64,000 nucleotides of DNA from Hyphomonadaceae bacterium (GTDB taxonomy: Bacteria > Pseudomonadota > Alphaproteobacteria > Caulobacterales > Aquidulcibacteraceae), in the NCBI GenBank assembly GCA_016791445.1, contig JAEUMP010000006.1, forward strand, positions 1-64,000, written 5' to 3'. Below the pieces are notes generated by a model that was given only the letters and a program-made list of their open reading frames with translations, made no database searches and was not told where the DNA came from. The translations under genes and the position numbers were made by a program. Positions 44,070 to 53,597 of the stretch are shown here, in pieces (position 1 is the stretch's first letter; every line of letters begins with the position of its first letter).

Positions 44070-45510
44070 CCAGCCGGTCGCGCTTTATGCCAAGATCGCG
44101 AACGCCTTTGTCCTGACGGCAGTCGATATGCAGGCCGCACGGCGCGGACTGGCGCCCGACATGCCGCTCGCCGATGCGCGCGCGCTCTGCACCGATCTTT
44201 TCGCGCTCGAAGCGGAGCCTGAGGCCGATGCGCACTGTCTCGATGCGATCGCCGCCTGGTGCGAGCGATACACGCCTGTGGTCGCACTCGATCCGCCGGA
44301 CGGCGTCTTTCTCGACATCACCGGATGCGCGCACCTGTTCGGCGACGAGGCGGCCCTGCGCACATCGCTGCTCACGCGCCTCACACAGCAAGGCTTCACA
44401 GCACGCGCCGCCATTGCACCGACCCCAGCAGCAGCATGGGCGCTGTCGCGTTTTGCGAAACGCGCCGCAGTCGATCGTGAAGGGCTTCAGGACGCACTGT
44501 CCGATCTGCCGGTCGCAGCGCTCCGGCTCCAGCCTGATGCGCAAGCCCTGCTGCGCCGGTTCGGCTTCAAGCGCATCGGCCAGATCGCGACCTGTCCGCG
44601 CGCGCCTTTCGCCGCCCGCGCCGGTCAGGATGTTCTGCTGCGGCTCGATCTCGCCCACGGCCGCGCGCGCGAGGCGCTTACCCCGCGCCGCCCGCCCCCG
44701 CCGGTGACGGCATTCCGCCGTCTCGTCGAACCGATCCTCGATCTCGACGCCATTCTCCTCGTCGCCGCCGATCTCTGCACGGACGTTCTCGCGCAATGCG
44801 ATCTCCGCGGCGAAGGCGTGCGCCGGCTGCAGCTTCATCTGTTCGGCGTCGATGGCGCGACCCGCACCGTCACGCTCGGGCTCAGCCGCGCCGAGCATGT
44901 GGCGGGCGTCATCATGCGCCTGCTGCGTGACCGTCTCTCCCGCGAAGCGGAGACGTTCGACGCGGCTTTCGGTTTCGAAGCGTTGCGCCTCGATGTGCTG
45001 GAGACGGCGCCGCTGGTCGTCACCGTTACGGACATTGAAGACAAGCCCGCACACGACGCCCGCAGCGAGATGCAGTTGCTCGACGCGCTTGTCGTGCGTC
45101 TCGGCGCATCGCGGGTGTCGCGGCCGCAGCTCGACGACACCCATGCGCCGGAGCGTGCAGGAACATGGCGTTCCGCCGTCGCAGCGACACAGGCCGCCTG
45201 GCCAACGCCGGAAGACGGCGTCATGCGGCGCCCGCTCACGCTTTTCGCGCATGCCCAGCCCATCGAGGCGATGGCGGAGGTCCCCGACGGCCCGCCCATG
45301 CGTTTCCGCTGGCGCAGGATCGTGCGCGAAGTCGCACGCGCAGAAGGCCCCGAACGCATTACCCCCCACTGGCTGCGCGCGCCGGACACCCGCACGCGGG
45401 ATTATTACCGCGTCGAGGATACACAAGGAAAACGCTACTGGCTCTATCGCGAAGGCGCCTATGGCGGGGACGCGCCGCCGCGCTGGTTCTTGCACGGGCT
45501 CTTCGCATGA
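43948..45510 (+). CDS. imuB: ImuB, Y-family polymerase-like protein without catalytic site
   Basis: 520 residues. Y-family fold without the catalytic acids: where an active enzyme has a DxD motif at the start, this has LWLPRLPTDRLKRSG near 23-37, as known for ImuB. VDMQAARRGLAPDMPLADARALC, VFLDITGCAHLFG, a helix-hairpin-helix region at LRRFGFKRIGQIATCPR and a little-finger domain follow. A C-terminal extension (about 360-520) includes the ImuB-specific WFLHGLFA end. Binds the beta clamp and bridges to DnaE2. Stop and next start overlap (ATGA). Confidence 0.93.
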   Translation: MSTPSPKGSRTLPPPDQRWLALWLPRLPTDRLKRSGAAPADQPVALYAKIANAFVLTAVDMQAARRGLAPDMPLADARALCTDLFALEAEPEADAHCLDAIAAWCERYTPVVALDPPDGVFLDITGCAHLFGDEAALRTSLLTRLTQQGFTARAAIAPTPAAAWALSRFAKRAAVDREGLQDALSDLPVAALRLQPDAQALLRRFGFKRIGQIATCPRAPFAARAGQDVLLRLDLAHGRAREALTPRRPPPPVTAFRRLVEPILDLDAILLVAADLCTDVLAQCDLRGEGVRRLQLHLFGVDGATRTVTLGLSRAEHVAGVIMRLLRDRLSREAETFDAAFGFEALRLDVLETAPLVVTVTDIEDKPAHDARSEMQLLDALVVRLGASRVSRPQLDDTHAPERAGTWRSAVAATQAAWPTPEDGVMRRPLTLFAHAQPIEAMAEVPDGPPMRFRWRRIVREVARAEGPERITPHWLRAPDTRTRDYYRVEDTQGKRYWLYREGAYGGDAPPRWFLHGLFA

Positions 45511-48500
45511 GCGGCTTTGCGGAACTCGCCGTCACCACCAACTTCTCCTTCCTGCGCGGCGCATCGCATCCGGAAGAACTGATGATGCAAGCGAAGGCGC
45601 TCGGACTTGAAGGCGTCGGCGTCGCGGATCGCAACACGCTGGCGGGCGTCGTGCGTGCACATGCGGCGGCAAAGGAATACGGCGTGCGTCTCGCGGTCGG
45701 CGCGCGGCTCGTCTTCCGGGACGGAACGCCCGACATCATCGTCTATCCGAAGGATCGCGCCGCCTGGGGGCGGCTCACCCGTCTTCTCACCATCGGCAAT
45801 CGTCGCGCACCGAAGGGCGAATGCTGGCTCGACCTCGATGACTTCCTCGCTCACGCGGAGGGCCAGCAGGCCATCGTGGCGCCGGAATCAGACCCAGGCG
45901 ATGCGTCATGCGATGCGCTTCGCGTGTGCCTGATGAAAGTGCGCCGTCATGCCGGCGCGGTCTGGCTCGCGGCGCGCTGCAGTTTCGACGGCGAGGATCG
46001 CCGTCGCCGCCGGCGCCTCACGGAGATCGCCGCCGAAACCGGCGCACGGCTCATCGCCACGACAGAGCCGCTGCATCACGTCCCGGAGCGCCGCGCCCTG
46101 CTCGACGTGCTGACCTGCGTCCGCGAGAAGACCACGCTCGACGCCGCCGGGCGACGACTTGCGGCGAATGCGGAACGCCATCTCAAGCCCGCAGCGGAAA
46201 TGCTGCGACTCTACCGTCAGGCGCCGGAGGCCGTCGCTGAGACGGTGCGCTTCCTCGACGGCGTCCGGTTTTCTCTCGACGAGCTGAGCTACCAATATCC
46301 GGACGAGACCGTCGCAGGACACCCCACCGCTCAGAGTGCACTGGAGGCGTTGGCGTGGGAAGGCGCGGGGAAACGCTATCCCGACGGCGTGCCGGAGCGT
46401 GTGCGCGCGGCGCTTGAGCGGGAGCTCGACATCGTCGGCGCGCTCAACTACGCGCCCTACTTTCTCACCGTCGCCGACATCGTGCGTTATGCGCGGGAGG
46501 AATGCGGCATTCTCTGCCAGGGTCGCGGGTCGGCGGCGAATTCAGTCATCTGCTACTGTCTGGGCGTCACGTCCGTCGATCCCGCGCGTTTCCGCCTACT
46601 GTTCGACCGCTTCCTCTCCGCCGAACGCAACGAACCGCCGGACATCGACATCGACTTCGAGCACGAGCGACGCGAAGAGGTGATCCAGTATGTCTATCGC
46701 AAGTATACGCGGGATCGCGCCGCCCTCGCCGCCACGCTGATCTGCTATCGCGGCCGCAGCGCCATCCGCGACGTGTGCAAGGCGTTCGGCTATTCCGAGG
46801 ACACCATCGCCTCGCTCTCGAAGACACAGCAATGGTGGTCCAAGGGCGTGACGCCCGAGGACATGCGTTCTCTCGGCCTGAACCCGGAAGACAGGAAACT
46901 CGCGCTGTGCCTTCACCTCGCGCGGACGCTCAAGGGGTTTCCACGGCACCTCTCCCAGCATGTCGGCGGCTTCGTCATCACGCGCGATCGCCTCGACGAC
47001 ATCGTGCCCGTGCAGAACGCCGCCATGGAAGACCGCACGGTCGTCGAATGGAGCAAGGACGATCTGGAGGAGTTGAAGATCCTCAAGGTCGATCTCCTCG
47101 GTCTCGGCATGCTGACTTGCCTGCGCAAGGCGTTCGCCATGATCGACGAACACTATCCTTCATGGGCCGCGCAGCCGCAAAAGCTCACGCTCGATACGCT
47201 GCCCAAGGAAGACCCCGCCGTTTACCGCATGTTGCAGCGCGCGGATTCCGTGGGCGTGTTCCAGGTGGAAAGCCGCGCGCAGATGTCCATGTTGCCGCGC
47301 CTGAAGCCGCAGGAATTCTACGATCTCGTCATCGAGGTGGCGATCGTGCGGCCGGGGCCGATCCAGGGCGGCATGGTGCACCCCTATCTGAAGCGCAAGC
47401 AGGGCCGCGAGCCCGTCACCTACCCTTCCGCCGCGCTTGAAGAGGTGCTGAAACGCACGCTCGGCGTCCCGCTCTTCCAGGAGCAGGCGATGGAGATCGC
47501 CATCGTCGGGGCCGGCTTCTCTCCGCCCGAAGCCGACAAGCTGCGCCGCGCCATGGCGACATTCCGGCGTGTCGGCACGATCGGCGCGCTGCGCGACAAG
47601 TTCATCGAGGGCATGCTGGCGAACGGCTATCCGCGCGACTTCGCGGAAGCGAGCTTCCGGCAGATCGAAGGCTTCGGCGAGTACGGCTTTCCGGAAAGTC
47701 ACGCGCAGAGCTTCGCCCTGCTCGTCTACGCCTCGTCATGGATCAAGTGCCGCTATCCCGACGTGTTCGCCGCCGCCCTGCTCAACGCGCAGCCCATGGG
47801 TTTTTACGCCCCGGCGCAGATCGTGCGCGACGCCGAGGAGCATGGCGTCGAGGTGCGGGCGCCCGACATCAACCACTCCCTCTGGGACAACAGCCTCGAA
47901 CCCGGAACGCCCGCAAAGGAACGGCTGCACGCGCGGCACAGGGACATGACCGACGATGTCGGGTCAAACATGGCGTTGCGTCTCGGCTTCCGCCAGATCG
48001 ACGGGCTGCGCGCCGACGATCTCGAACGCTGCATCGCGCACCGCCGCGAGGGATACGACTCCATTCGCGATGTCTGGCTGCGTGGCGGACTTTCGCCGAC
48101 GACGATCGAGCGTCTCGCGGATGCCGACGCCTTCCGCTCCCTCGGCCTCGACCGCCGCGCCGCGCTCTGGGCCGCGCGCGGGCTCAACCGTGTCGGCGGC
48201 GAAGAGGATGCACCGCTGTTCGCGCACGCCGCCGGGCCATCCAACGAACCGGACGTCGGCCTGCCGCCGCTGCGCATCGGCGAGCAAGTGGTGGAGGACT
48301 ACCGTACGCTGAGACTTTCGCTGAAGGCGCACCCGGCGGGCCTGCTGCGCGAGCAACTGGCCGCAAGGCGCGCCATCACTTCCGCGCAGCTCGCCGAGAC
48401 GCGCAACGGCGCACGCGTGCGCGTGGCGGGGCTGGTGCTGGTTCGCCAGCGGCCCGGCACGGCGTCAGGCGTCATCTTCATGACGCTGGAGGACGAGACG

Positions 48501-48803
48501 CACATCGCCAACATCGTTGTCTGGCCGCGGGTGTTCGAGCAGTTCCGGCAGGAAGTGCTCGGCGCGCGCCTGTGCGCCGTCGATGGCGTGGTGCAGAACG
48601 AGAGCGGCGTGGTGCACGTGGTCGCCGAACGGCTGCACGATTTCAGCCCGCTGCTCGCCGCGCTTTCTTCCGACGACATGCCCGTGGCGACCGCCCGCGC
48701 CGATGAAGTCAAACGCCCGACGCCGGACGCCCGCACGCACCCGCGCAACGTCCGTCACGACCTCGCGGCGCACGTCATGCCGAAAGGCCGCAACTTTCAC
48801 TGA
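45507..48803 (+). CDS. dnaE2: DnaE2 (ImuC), error-prone DNA polymerase III alpha subunit
   Basis: 1098 residues from ATG 45507, overlapping the imuB stop; the longer open frame upstream lies within imuB. N-terminal PHP domain (FAELAVTTNFSFLRGASHPEEL), palm with catalytic aspartates in PPDIDIDFEHERREEV near 383-398, SQHVGGFVITRDRLDDI, and fingers with RAMATFRRVG. A C-terminal helix-hairpin-helix and OB fold (RVRVAGLVLVRQRPG, IVVWPRVFEQFRQEVLG) follow. Length fits DnaE2, shorter than replicative DnaE1. It is the polymerase of the cassette and responsible for damage-induced mutagenesis. Confidence 0.95.
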   Translation: MSGFAELAVTTNFSFLRGASHPEELMMQAKALGLEGVGVADRNTLAGVVRAHAAAKEYGVRLAVGARLVFRDGTPDIIVYPKDRAAWGRLTRLLTIGNRRAPKGECWLDLDDFLAHAEGQQAIVAPESDPGDASCDALRVCLMKVRRHAGAVWLAARCSFDGEDRRRRRRLTEIAAETGARLIATTEPLHHVPERRALLDVLTCVREKTTLDAAGRRLAANAERHLKPAAEMLRLYRQAPEAVAETVRFLDGVRFSLDELSYQYPDETVAGHPTAQSALEALAWEGAGKRYPDGVPERVRAALERELDIVGALNYAPYFLTVADIVRYAREECGILCQGRGSAANSVICYCLGVTSVDPARFRLLFDRFLSAERNEPPDIDIDFEHERREEVIQYVYRKYTRDRAALAATLICYRGRSAIRDVCKAFGYSEDTIASLSKTQQWWSKGVTPEDMRSLGLNPEDRKLALCLHLARTLKGFPRHLSQHVGGFVITRDRLDDIVPVQNAAMEDRTVVEWSKDDLEELKILKVDLLGLGMLTCLRKAFAMIDEHYPSWAAQPQKLTLDTLPKEDPAVYRMLQRADSVGVFQVESRAQMSMLPRLKPQEFYDLVIEVAIVRPGPIQGGMVHPYLKRKQGREPVTYPSAALEEVLKRTLGVPLFQEQAMEIAIVGAGFSPPEADKLRRAMATFRRVGTIGALRDKFIEGMLANGYPRDFAEASFRQIEGFGEYGFPESHAQSFALLVYASSWIKCRYPDVFAAALLNAQPMGFYAPAQIVRDAEEHGVEVRAPDINHSLWDNSLEPGTPAKERLHARHRDMTDDVGSNMALRLGFRQIDGLRADDLERCIAHRREGYDSIRDVWLRGGLSPTTIERLADADAFRSLGLDRRAALWAARGLNRVGGEEDAPLFAHAAGPSNEPDVGLPPLRIGEQVVEDYRTLRLSLKAHPAGLLREQLAARRAITSAQLAETRNGARVRVAGLVLVRQRPGTASGVIFMTLEDETHIANIVVWPRVFEQFRQEVLGARLCAVDGVVQNESGVVHVVAERLHDFSPLLAALSSDDMPVATARADEVKRPTPDARTHPRNVRHDLAAHVMPKGRNFH

Positions 48804-48816
48804 ATGGCGATGCGCT

Positions 48817-49599
48817 TTAGCGCGGAGCCATGCGGATCCCGCCATCGAGACGCAGGCACTGGCCGTTGAAATAGGAATTGCGCGCCAGCTCCAGGACGAG
48901 ACTGCCGAACTCCTCCGGCTTTCCGAGCCGTCGCGGGAACGGGACGGAGGCGGCGAGCGAGTCGAGCACCTTCGGCGTTGCGCCGAGCATCAGCGGCGTC
49001 GCAAAAATCCCCGGCATGATGGAGTTCACGCGGATGCCGAGATCCATCAGGTCCCGCGCCATCGGCAGGACAAGACCGTTCACGCCCGCCTTTGCGGAAC
49101 CGTAGATCACCTGCCCGATCTGCGCGTCCTGCGCCGCCACCGACGCCGTCAGCGTGATGACGCCGCGCTCGTCGTCTTCCAGCGGCGGCAGGCTCGACAT
49201 GCCGAGCGCCGAGAGCGAGGCGACGCGATAGCTCGCCGTCAGGATGCCGGCGACGCCGTAGGCGTAATCCTCCGTCGATGTGCGCTTGTAGGCGCCAGCT
49301 TCCTTGTCCCAGGCCAGTGTCTTGCCCCGCCGCGCGGTCATCGCGCAGTGGACGAGGATGCGTTCCTGCCCGTGCGCCGCACGCGCCTTCTCGAAGCCCG
49401 CGACGACGCTCTCCTCGCTCATGATGTCGACCTTGCAGAAGATCCCGCCGATCTCCTTGGCGACCGCTTCGCCCGCCGCCTCGTTGATGTCGAAGATCGC
49501 GACCTTCGCGCCCGCCTTCGCCAGCGCCTGCGCACTCGCCTTGCCAAGTCCCGATGCGCCGCCCGTCACCACGGCGGCCGTCGTGTTGTCGATCTGCAT
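48817..49599 (-). CDS. SDR oxidoreductase, 3-hydroxyacyl-CoA dehydrogenase type 2-like
   Basis: 260 residues from ATG 49599 (GGAGCGAGAGC upstream). TGGASGLG at 12-19, catalytic Ser in TLTASVAAQDAQIGQ, Tyr-x3-Lys in YGSAKAGVNGLVLPMARDL. These are features of the HSD17B10/type 2 3-hydroxyacyl-CoA dehydrogenase group: the insert GAYKRTSTEDYAYGV and the FPRRLGKPEEFGSLV ending. Expected step: oxidation of 3-hydroxyacyl-CoA to 3-ketoacyl-CoA with NAD. Downstream end of an acyl-CoA degradation operon; the ACAD gene before it stops 37 bases upstream. Confidence 0.88.
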   Translation of the reverse strand: MQIDNTTAAVVTGGASGLGKASAQALAKAGAKVAIFDINEAAGEAVAKEIGGIFCKVDIMSEESVVAGFEKARAAHGQERILVHCAMTARRGKTLAWDKEAGAYKRTSTEDYAYGVAGILTASYRVASLSALGMSSLPPLEDDERGVITLTASVAAQDAQIGQVIYGSAKAGVNGLVLPMARDLMDLGIRVNSIMPGIFATPLMLGATPKVLDSLAASVPFPRRLGKPEEFGSLVLELARNSYFNGQCLRLDGGIRMAPR

Positions 49600-49636
49600 G
49601 CTCTCGCTCCTGCCCTGATTTTCCGACGCTATGCCG

Positions 49637-50890
49637 TTACGCCTTCGCGCGTCCGCTTGTAGGTATGTCCTTGAACGGCACGTCCTTGTCGACGCGGATG
49701 TCGCCCGGCAGTCCGAGCACGCGTTCGGCGATGATGTTGCGCAGCACCTCGTCCGTGCCGCCCTCGACACGCGTCGCCGGAGACCGCAGCAGCATTGCCT
49801 GGAAGCGCGCGCCCGCCGCCGCCTGCGCGGGATCGGCGAGGACGCCCGCCTCCCCCTGCAGATCAAGCGCGTACATCGCGAGATCCTGCATCATGGCCCC
49901 GGCCACGAGCTTGCCGATGGAGTTTTCCGGCCCCGGCGTCTCACCTTTGGAGAGCGCGGAAATCGCCCGCATGCCGGTGTATTTCAGCCCGCTCGCCTTC
50001 GCCGCATAGCCCGCAAGGCGCGAGCGCACGGCGCGATCGTTCACCGCCGGACCGTCCTCGGTTTGCAGGTTCATGCAGAAATCGAAGAGTTCGGGGAAAC
50101 CAGTCGGCATGCCGGAGCCGATCGAGAGCCGCTCGTTCATGAGCGTGGTCAGCGAGACTTCCCATCCCTGGTTCACGGCGCCGAGACGCTGCGAATCCGG
50201 AATCCGGACGTCCGTGAAATAGACCTCGTTGAACGCGCTGTCGCCGTTGGCTTGCTTGATCGGGCGTACTTCGACGCCGGGCGACTTCATGCTCAGGAAG
50301 AACATGGTCAGGCCCTTGTGCTTGGGGAGCGTCGGGTCCGTGCGCGTGATGAGGATGCCGTAGTCGGAACGATGTGCGCCGGACGTCCAGATCTTCTGTC
50401 CGTTGATGATCCAGTCGCCGGAGCCGTCCGTGGTGCGTTCCGCGCGCGTACGAAGACCGGCGAGATCCGAACCGCTCGCGGGCTCGGAGAAGAGCTGGCA
50501 CCAGACGTGCTCGCCGCTGGCAAGCTTCGGCAGGAGGTCGCGTTTCTGCTCTTCCGAAGCCCACGCCATCACGGTCGGTCCACACATGCCGACGCCGATG
50601 GTGAAGAGCCCGCTCAGCACCGCATAGGGCCCCTCCTCCTGCGACCAGATCACCCGCTCGATCGGCGAGAGGCCGCCGCCGCCATACTCCTTCGGCCAGC
50701 TCGGACATGCATAGCCGGCGTCGTACTTCTTCTTCTGCCAAGCCTTGGAGTCTTCGATGGTCGTGCCGCCACTGCTCGCGAAGCCGGCGCGACGCAGTTG
50801 CGCCTCGAGATGCTTCGGCGCGTTCTCATCGATCCAGCTGCGGACTTTGGTGCGGAACGCGGCTTCTTCTGCGGTATCGTCAAAATTCAT
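49637..50890 (-). CDS. Acyl-CoA dehydrogenase, putative catalytic (alpha-like) subunit
   Basis: 417 residues. ACAD fold: QLFSEPASGSDLAGLRTRAE at about 136-155 (FAD/substrate loop) and GQKIWTSGAHRSDYGIL at about 169-185. Two glutamates are candidates for the alpha-proton base, one in LMNERLSIG at about 270-278 and one in RVEGGTDEVLRN near 381-392. It is next to a second ACAD gene that lacks both. The longer C-terminal tail is usual for the FadE26/FadE17-like group acting on bulky or branched acyl-CoAs. Ten bases separate it from the preceding ACAD gene, so they are co-transcribed. Confidence 0.88.
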   Translation of the reverse strand: MNFDDTAEEAAFRTKVRSWIDENAPKHLEAQLRRAGFASSGGTTIEDSKAWQKKKYDAGYACPSWPKEYGGGGLSPIERVIWSQEEGPYAVLSGLFTIGVGMCGPTVMAWASEEQKRDLLPKLASGEHVWCQLFSEPASGSDLAGLRTRAERTTDGSGDWIINGQKIWTSGAHRSDYGILITRTDPTLPKHKGLTMFFLSMKSPGVEVRPIKQANGDSAFNEVYFTDVRIPDSQRLGAVNQGWEVSLTTLMNERLSIGSGMPTGFPELFDFCMNLQTEDGPAVNDRAVRSRLAGYAAKASGLKYTGMRAISALSKGETPGPENSIGKLVAGAMMQDLAMYALDLQGEAGVLADPAQAAAGARFQAMLLRSPATRVEGGTDEVLRNIIAERVLGLPGDIRVDKDVPFKDIPTSGRAKA

Positions 50891-50900
50891 GGCGTCTTCC

Positions 50901-52019
50901 TCAGGCGGCGGCTTCGTTGCGTTGACGCAGGCGGTCGATCAACAGGTCTTCCCATGTCGACTTGGATCCCAGCGCCAGCGCGAGCGCGTTGGAGCGGCGA
51001 TAGAACAGGTGGCAGTCGAAGGCCCAGGTGAATCCCATGCCGCCGTGCACCTGGATGTTGTTCTTTGCGCAGAGCTGGAACGCCTCCGTCGCCGAGACGC
51101 GCGCGGTCGCCGCCGCGACCGGCAACTCCGCCGCGTTCGTGGACAGCGCCCACGCGCCGTAGAACGCATTCGACCGCGCAAGCGTCGCCGCGACATACAT
51201 GTCCGCCAGCATGTGCTTGATCGCCTGGAAGGAGCCGATCTGCCTCCCGAACGCCATCCGTTCGAGTGCATAGTCGCGACCCATCTCCAGCGCACGGTCC
51301 GCACCGCCCACCTGCTCGAACGCCATCAGGATCGCCGCGCGATCCATCACCTCCGACGCAAGGCGCCAGCCGTCGCCGACGGCGCCGATACGCTCCGCCG
51401 GCGCATCCGCGAACACAAGCACCGCCTGCCCGCGCGTCGGATCGATGCTCGTCACCGTCTCGCGCGTGACGCCCGGCCCGTTGAGATCCACGAGGAACAG
51501 CGAAACCTTCCCGCCTTCGCGCGCCGCGACGACGGCAACATCGGCGATCTCGCCATCCGCCACCGGCGCCTTGCGGCCTGAAAGCTTGCCGCCCGAAACG
51601 GTCGCCCTGATCGACGCCTCCGTAACACGGCCCACGCCCTCGCCGAGCGCAAAGGCACCGATGGCCTCGCCGCTCGCAAGCTTCGGCAGCCACGCCTGCT
51701 TCTGCGCCTCACCGCCGGCCAGCATGAGCGCTTCAGCGGTCAGGTAGATGGACGAGGCGATCGGCACGGGCGCCAGTGCGCGGCCGATCTCCTCCGCGAT
51801 CACGCACAGTTCGAGATGACCGAGACCGACGCCGCCGTACTCTTCAGGAATGGCCGCGCCGAGAAATCCCATCTCGCCGAGGCCGCGCCATAGCGCAGCG
51901 TCATGGGTGTGGCTTCCTTCCAGCACGGCGCGCACCGCAGCGGGCGGGCACTTGTCGGCCAGGAACCGTCGCGCCTGGTCGCGCAACTGCTTCTGCTCGG
52001 GAGAGAAATCGAAATTCAT
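50901..52019 (-). CDS. Acyl-CoA dehydrogenase, putative non-catalytic (beta-like) partner
   Basis: 372 residues from ATG 52019. N-terminal helices MNFDFSPEQKQLRDQARRFL, IPEEYGGVGLGHLELCVIAEEIGRAL, and C-terminal YALERMAFGRQIGSFQAIKHMLADM plus QVHGGMGFTWAFDCHLFYRR are standard ACAD. The FAD loop is changed (AFALGEGVGRVTEAS), and neither usual glutamate is present: the region after LFYRR reads SNALALALGSKSTWEDLL rather than IYEGT, and the internal helix reads MDRAAILMA. That pattern matches the partner chain of alpha/beta heteromeric ACADs known from actinobacterial steroid degradation. Pairing with the next gene is inferred. Confidence 0.85.
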   Translation of the reverse strand: MNFDFSPEQKQLRDQARRFLADKCPPAAVRAVLEGSHTHDAALWRGLGEMGFLGAAIPEEYGGVGLGHLELCVIAEEIGRALAPVPIASSIYLTAEALMLAGGEAQKQAWLPKLASGEAIGAFALGEGVGRVTEASIRATVSGGKLSGRKAPVADGEIADVAVVAAREGGKVSLFLVDLNGPGVTRETVTSIDPTRGQAVLVFADAPAERIGAVGDGWRLASEVMDRAAILMAFEQVGGADRALEMGRDYALERMAFGRQIGSFQAIKHMLADMYVAATLARSNAFYGAWALSTNAAELPVAAATARVSATEAFQLCAKNNIQVHGGMGFTWAFDCHLFYRRSNALALALGSKSTWEDLLIDRLRQRNEAAA

Positions 52020-52275
52020 CCGGCGCCAGCTCCAGGTTCGGAAGACGAACAACGCCGGCACCTTCCCGCCCGATGCGCGCCTTGGCAAGCTGTGACCCAG
52101 CGGCGCTTCCGCTGTCGTTACGTCACGTCGGCGCCGTTAGGTGAAGCGGTCCGCGACGGGAGTTTTCGCAACGTCGGAGTCGCGCAAGCGCGATCCATTT
52201 GCCATAGTCCCGCGCGTTGTCCGCCGCCGATGCGGATCGTCCGTCATTCAAAGGTCTTTCGAGGAGGAGCGTTCC

Positions 52276-53526
52276 ATGGCCGAGGCTTACATCATTGATG
52301 CGGTGCGCACGCCGCGCGGCGTCGGCAAGCCCGGCAAAGGCGCCCTGTCCCATCTGCATCCGCAGCACCTTGCCGCGACGGTGCTGCAGGCCATCCGCGA
52401 CAGGAACAATCTCGACACGTCGACGGTGGACGACATCATCTGGTCCACATCCACGCAGGAAGGCAAACAAGGCGGCGATCTTGGCCGCATGGCCGCGCTG
52501 GCCGCCGGCTACTCGACCGCCGCCAGCGGCACGACGCTCGACCGCTTCTGCGGCGGCGGCATCACCTCGGTGAATCTCGCGTCCGCCTCGGTGCTTTCGG
52601 GCATGGAAGACTGCGTCATCGCCGGCGGTACGGAAATGATGAGTTACCAGCAGGTGCTTGCGGGCGAGCGCGCCGCCGCGAACCTGCCGCCGCGCTTCAT
52701 GGGCTCCGGCAACGAGGCGCTCGACGCGCTGCATCCACAATCGCACCAGGGCGTGTGCGGCGACGCCATCGCCGCGAAGGAAGGCATTCCGCGTGAAGCG
52801 CTCGATGCGCTTGCACTGGAGAGCCAGCGCCGCGCCGACATCGCGATCCGCGAGGGACGCTTCAAGAAATCGGTGGTGCCCGTGCTGAACCTCGACGGTT
52901 CGGTCGCGCTCGACCGTGAGGAATATCCGCGTCCTGAGACGACGGCCGAGGGCCTCGCTTCGCTAAAGCCCTCCTTCCAGGTAATCGCGGATGCCGATCT
53001 CGGCGGCGGCCGCACATTCCGCAAGCAGATCCAGCGCGTGTACCCCGATCTCAACTGGGAAGGCGTGCACCACGCGGGCAACAGCTCCGGCGTCGTCGAC
53101 GGCGCGGCGGCCGTTCTCATCGCGTCCGCCGACTATGCGAAGAAGCACGGCCTGAAGCCCCGCGCGCGCATCGTCGCCTACGTGAACCAGGGCGATGACC
53201 CCACACTGATGCTCAACGCGCCTGTGCCTGCCGCGAAGAAGGCGCTGGCCAAGGCCGGCCTCAAGAAGGAAGATATCGACGTCTGGGAGATCAACGAGGC
53301 GTTCGCCGTCGTCGCCGAAAAGTTCATCCGCGACCTCACGCTCGACCGCAGCAAGGTCAACATCAACGGCGGTTCCATCGCGCTGGGTCACCCGATCGGC
53401 GCGACCGGCTCCATGCTGATCGGCACGGCGCTCGACGAACTGGAACGGACCGGAGGCCGCTACGGTCTCGTGACCATGTGCGCCGCCGGCGGCATGGCGC
53501 CCGCCATCATCATCGAACGCATCTGA
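52276..53526 (+). CDS. Acetyl-CoA acyltransferase (thiolase)
   Basis: 416 residues from ATG 52276 (GAGGAGGAGC upstream). The open frame upstream lies in the promoter gap. Thiolase residues are complete: acylated Cys in TLDRFCGGGITSVNLAS near 92, NEAFAVVAEKF with the catalytic His replaced at the usual position by Phe-Ala context, GGSIALGHPIGATGS with the second His near 375, and the deprotonating Cys in VTMCAAGGMAPA near 405. Degradative type (FadA/FadI-like) is inferred from the adjacent beta-oxidation genes. Divergent from the ACAD operon by about 256 bases. The next gene, enoyl-CoA hydratase, follows 71 bases downstream. Confidence 0.9.
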   Translation: MAEAYIIDAVRTPRGVGKPGKGALSHLHPQHLAATVLQAIRDRNNLDTSTVDDIIWSTSTQEGKQGGDLGRMAALAAGYSTAASGTTLDRFCGGGITSVNLASASVLSGMEDCVIAGGTEMMSYQQVLAGERAAANLPPRFMGSGNEALDALHPQSHQGVCGDAIAAKEGIPREALDALALESQRRADIAIREGRFKKSVVPVLNLDGSVALDREEYPRPETTAEGLASLKPSFQVIADADLGGGRTFRKQIQRVYPDLNWEGVHHAGNSSGVVDGAAAVLIASADYAKKHGLKPRARIVAYVNQGDDPTLMLNAPVPAAKKALAKAGLKKEDIDVWEINEAFAVVAEKFIRDLTLDRSKVNINGGSIALGHPIGATGSMLIGTALDELERTGGRYGLVTMCAAGGMAPAIIIERI

Positions 53527-53597
53527 CACGCGCCGTCGCGGGTGCGCCGTTCGCCGGCGCGCCCGCGCGACGTCGACCTCACCGGAGTCCTGACACC

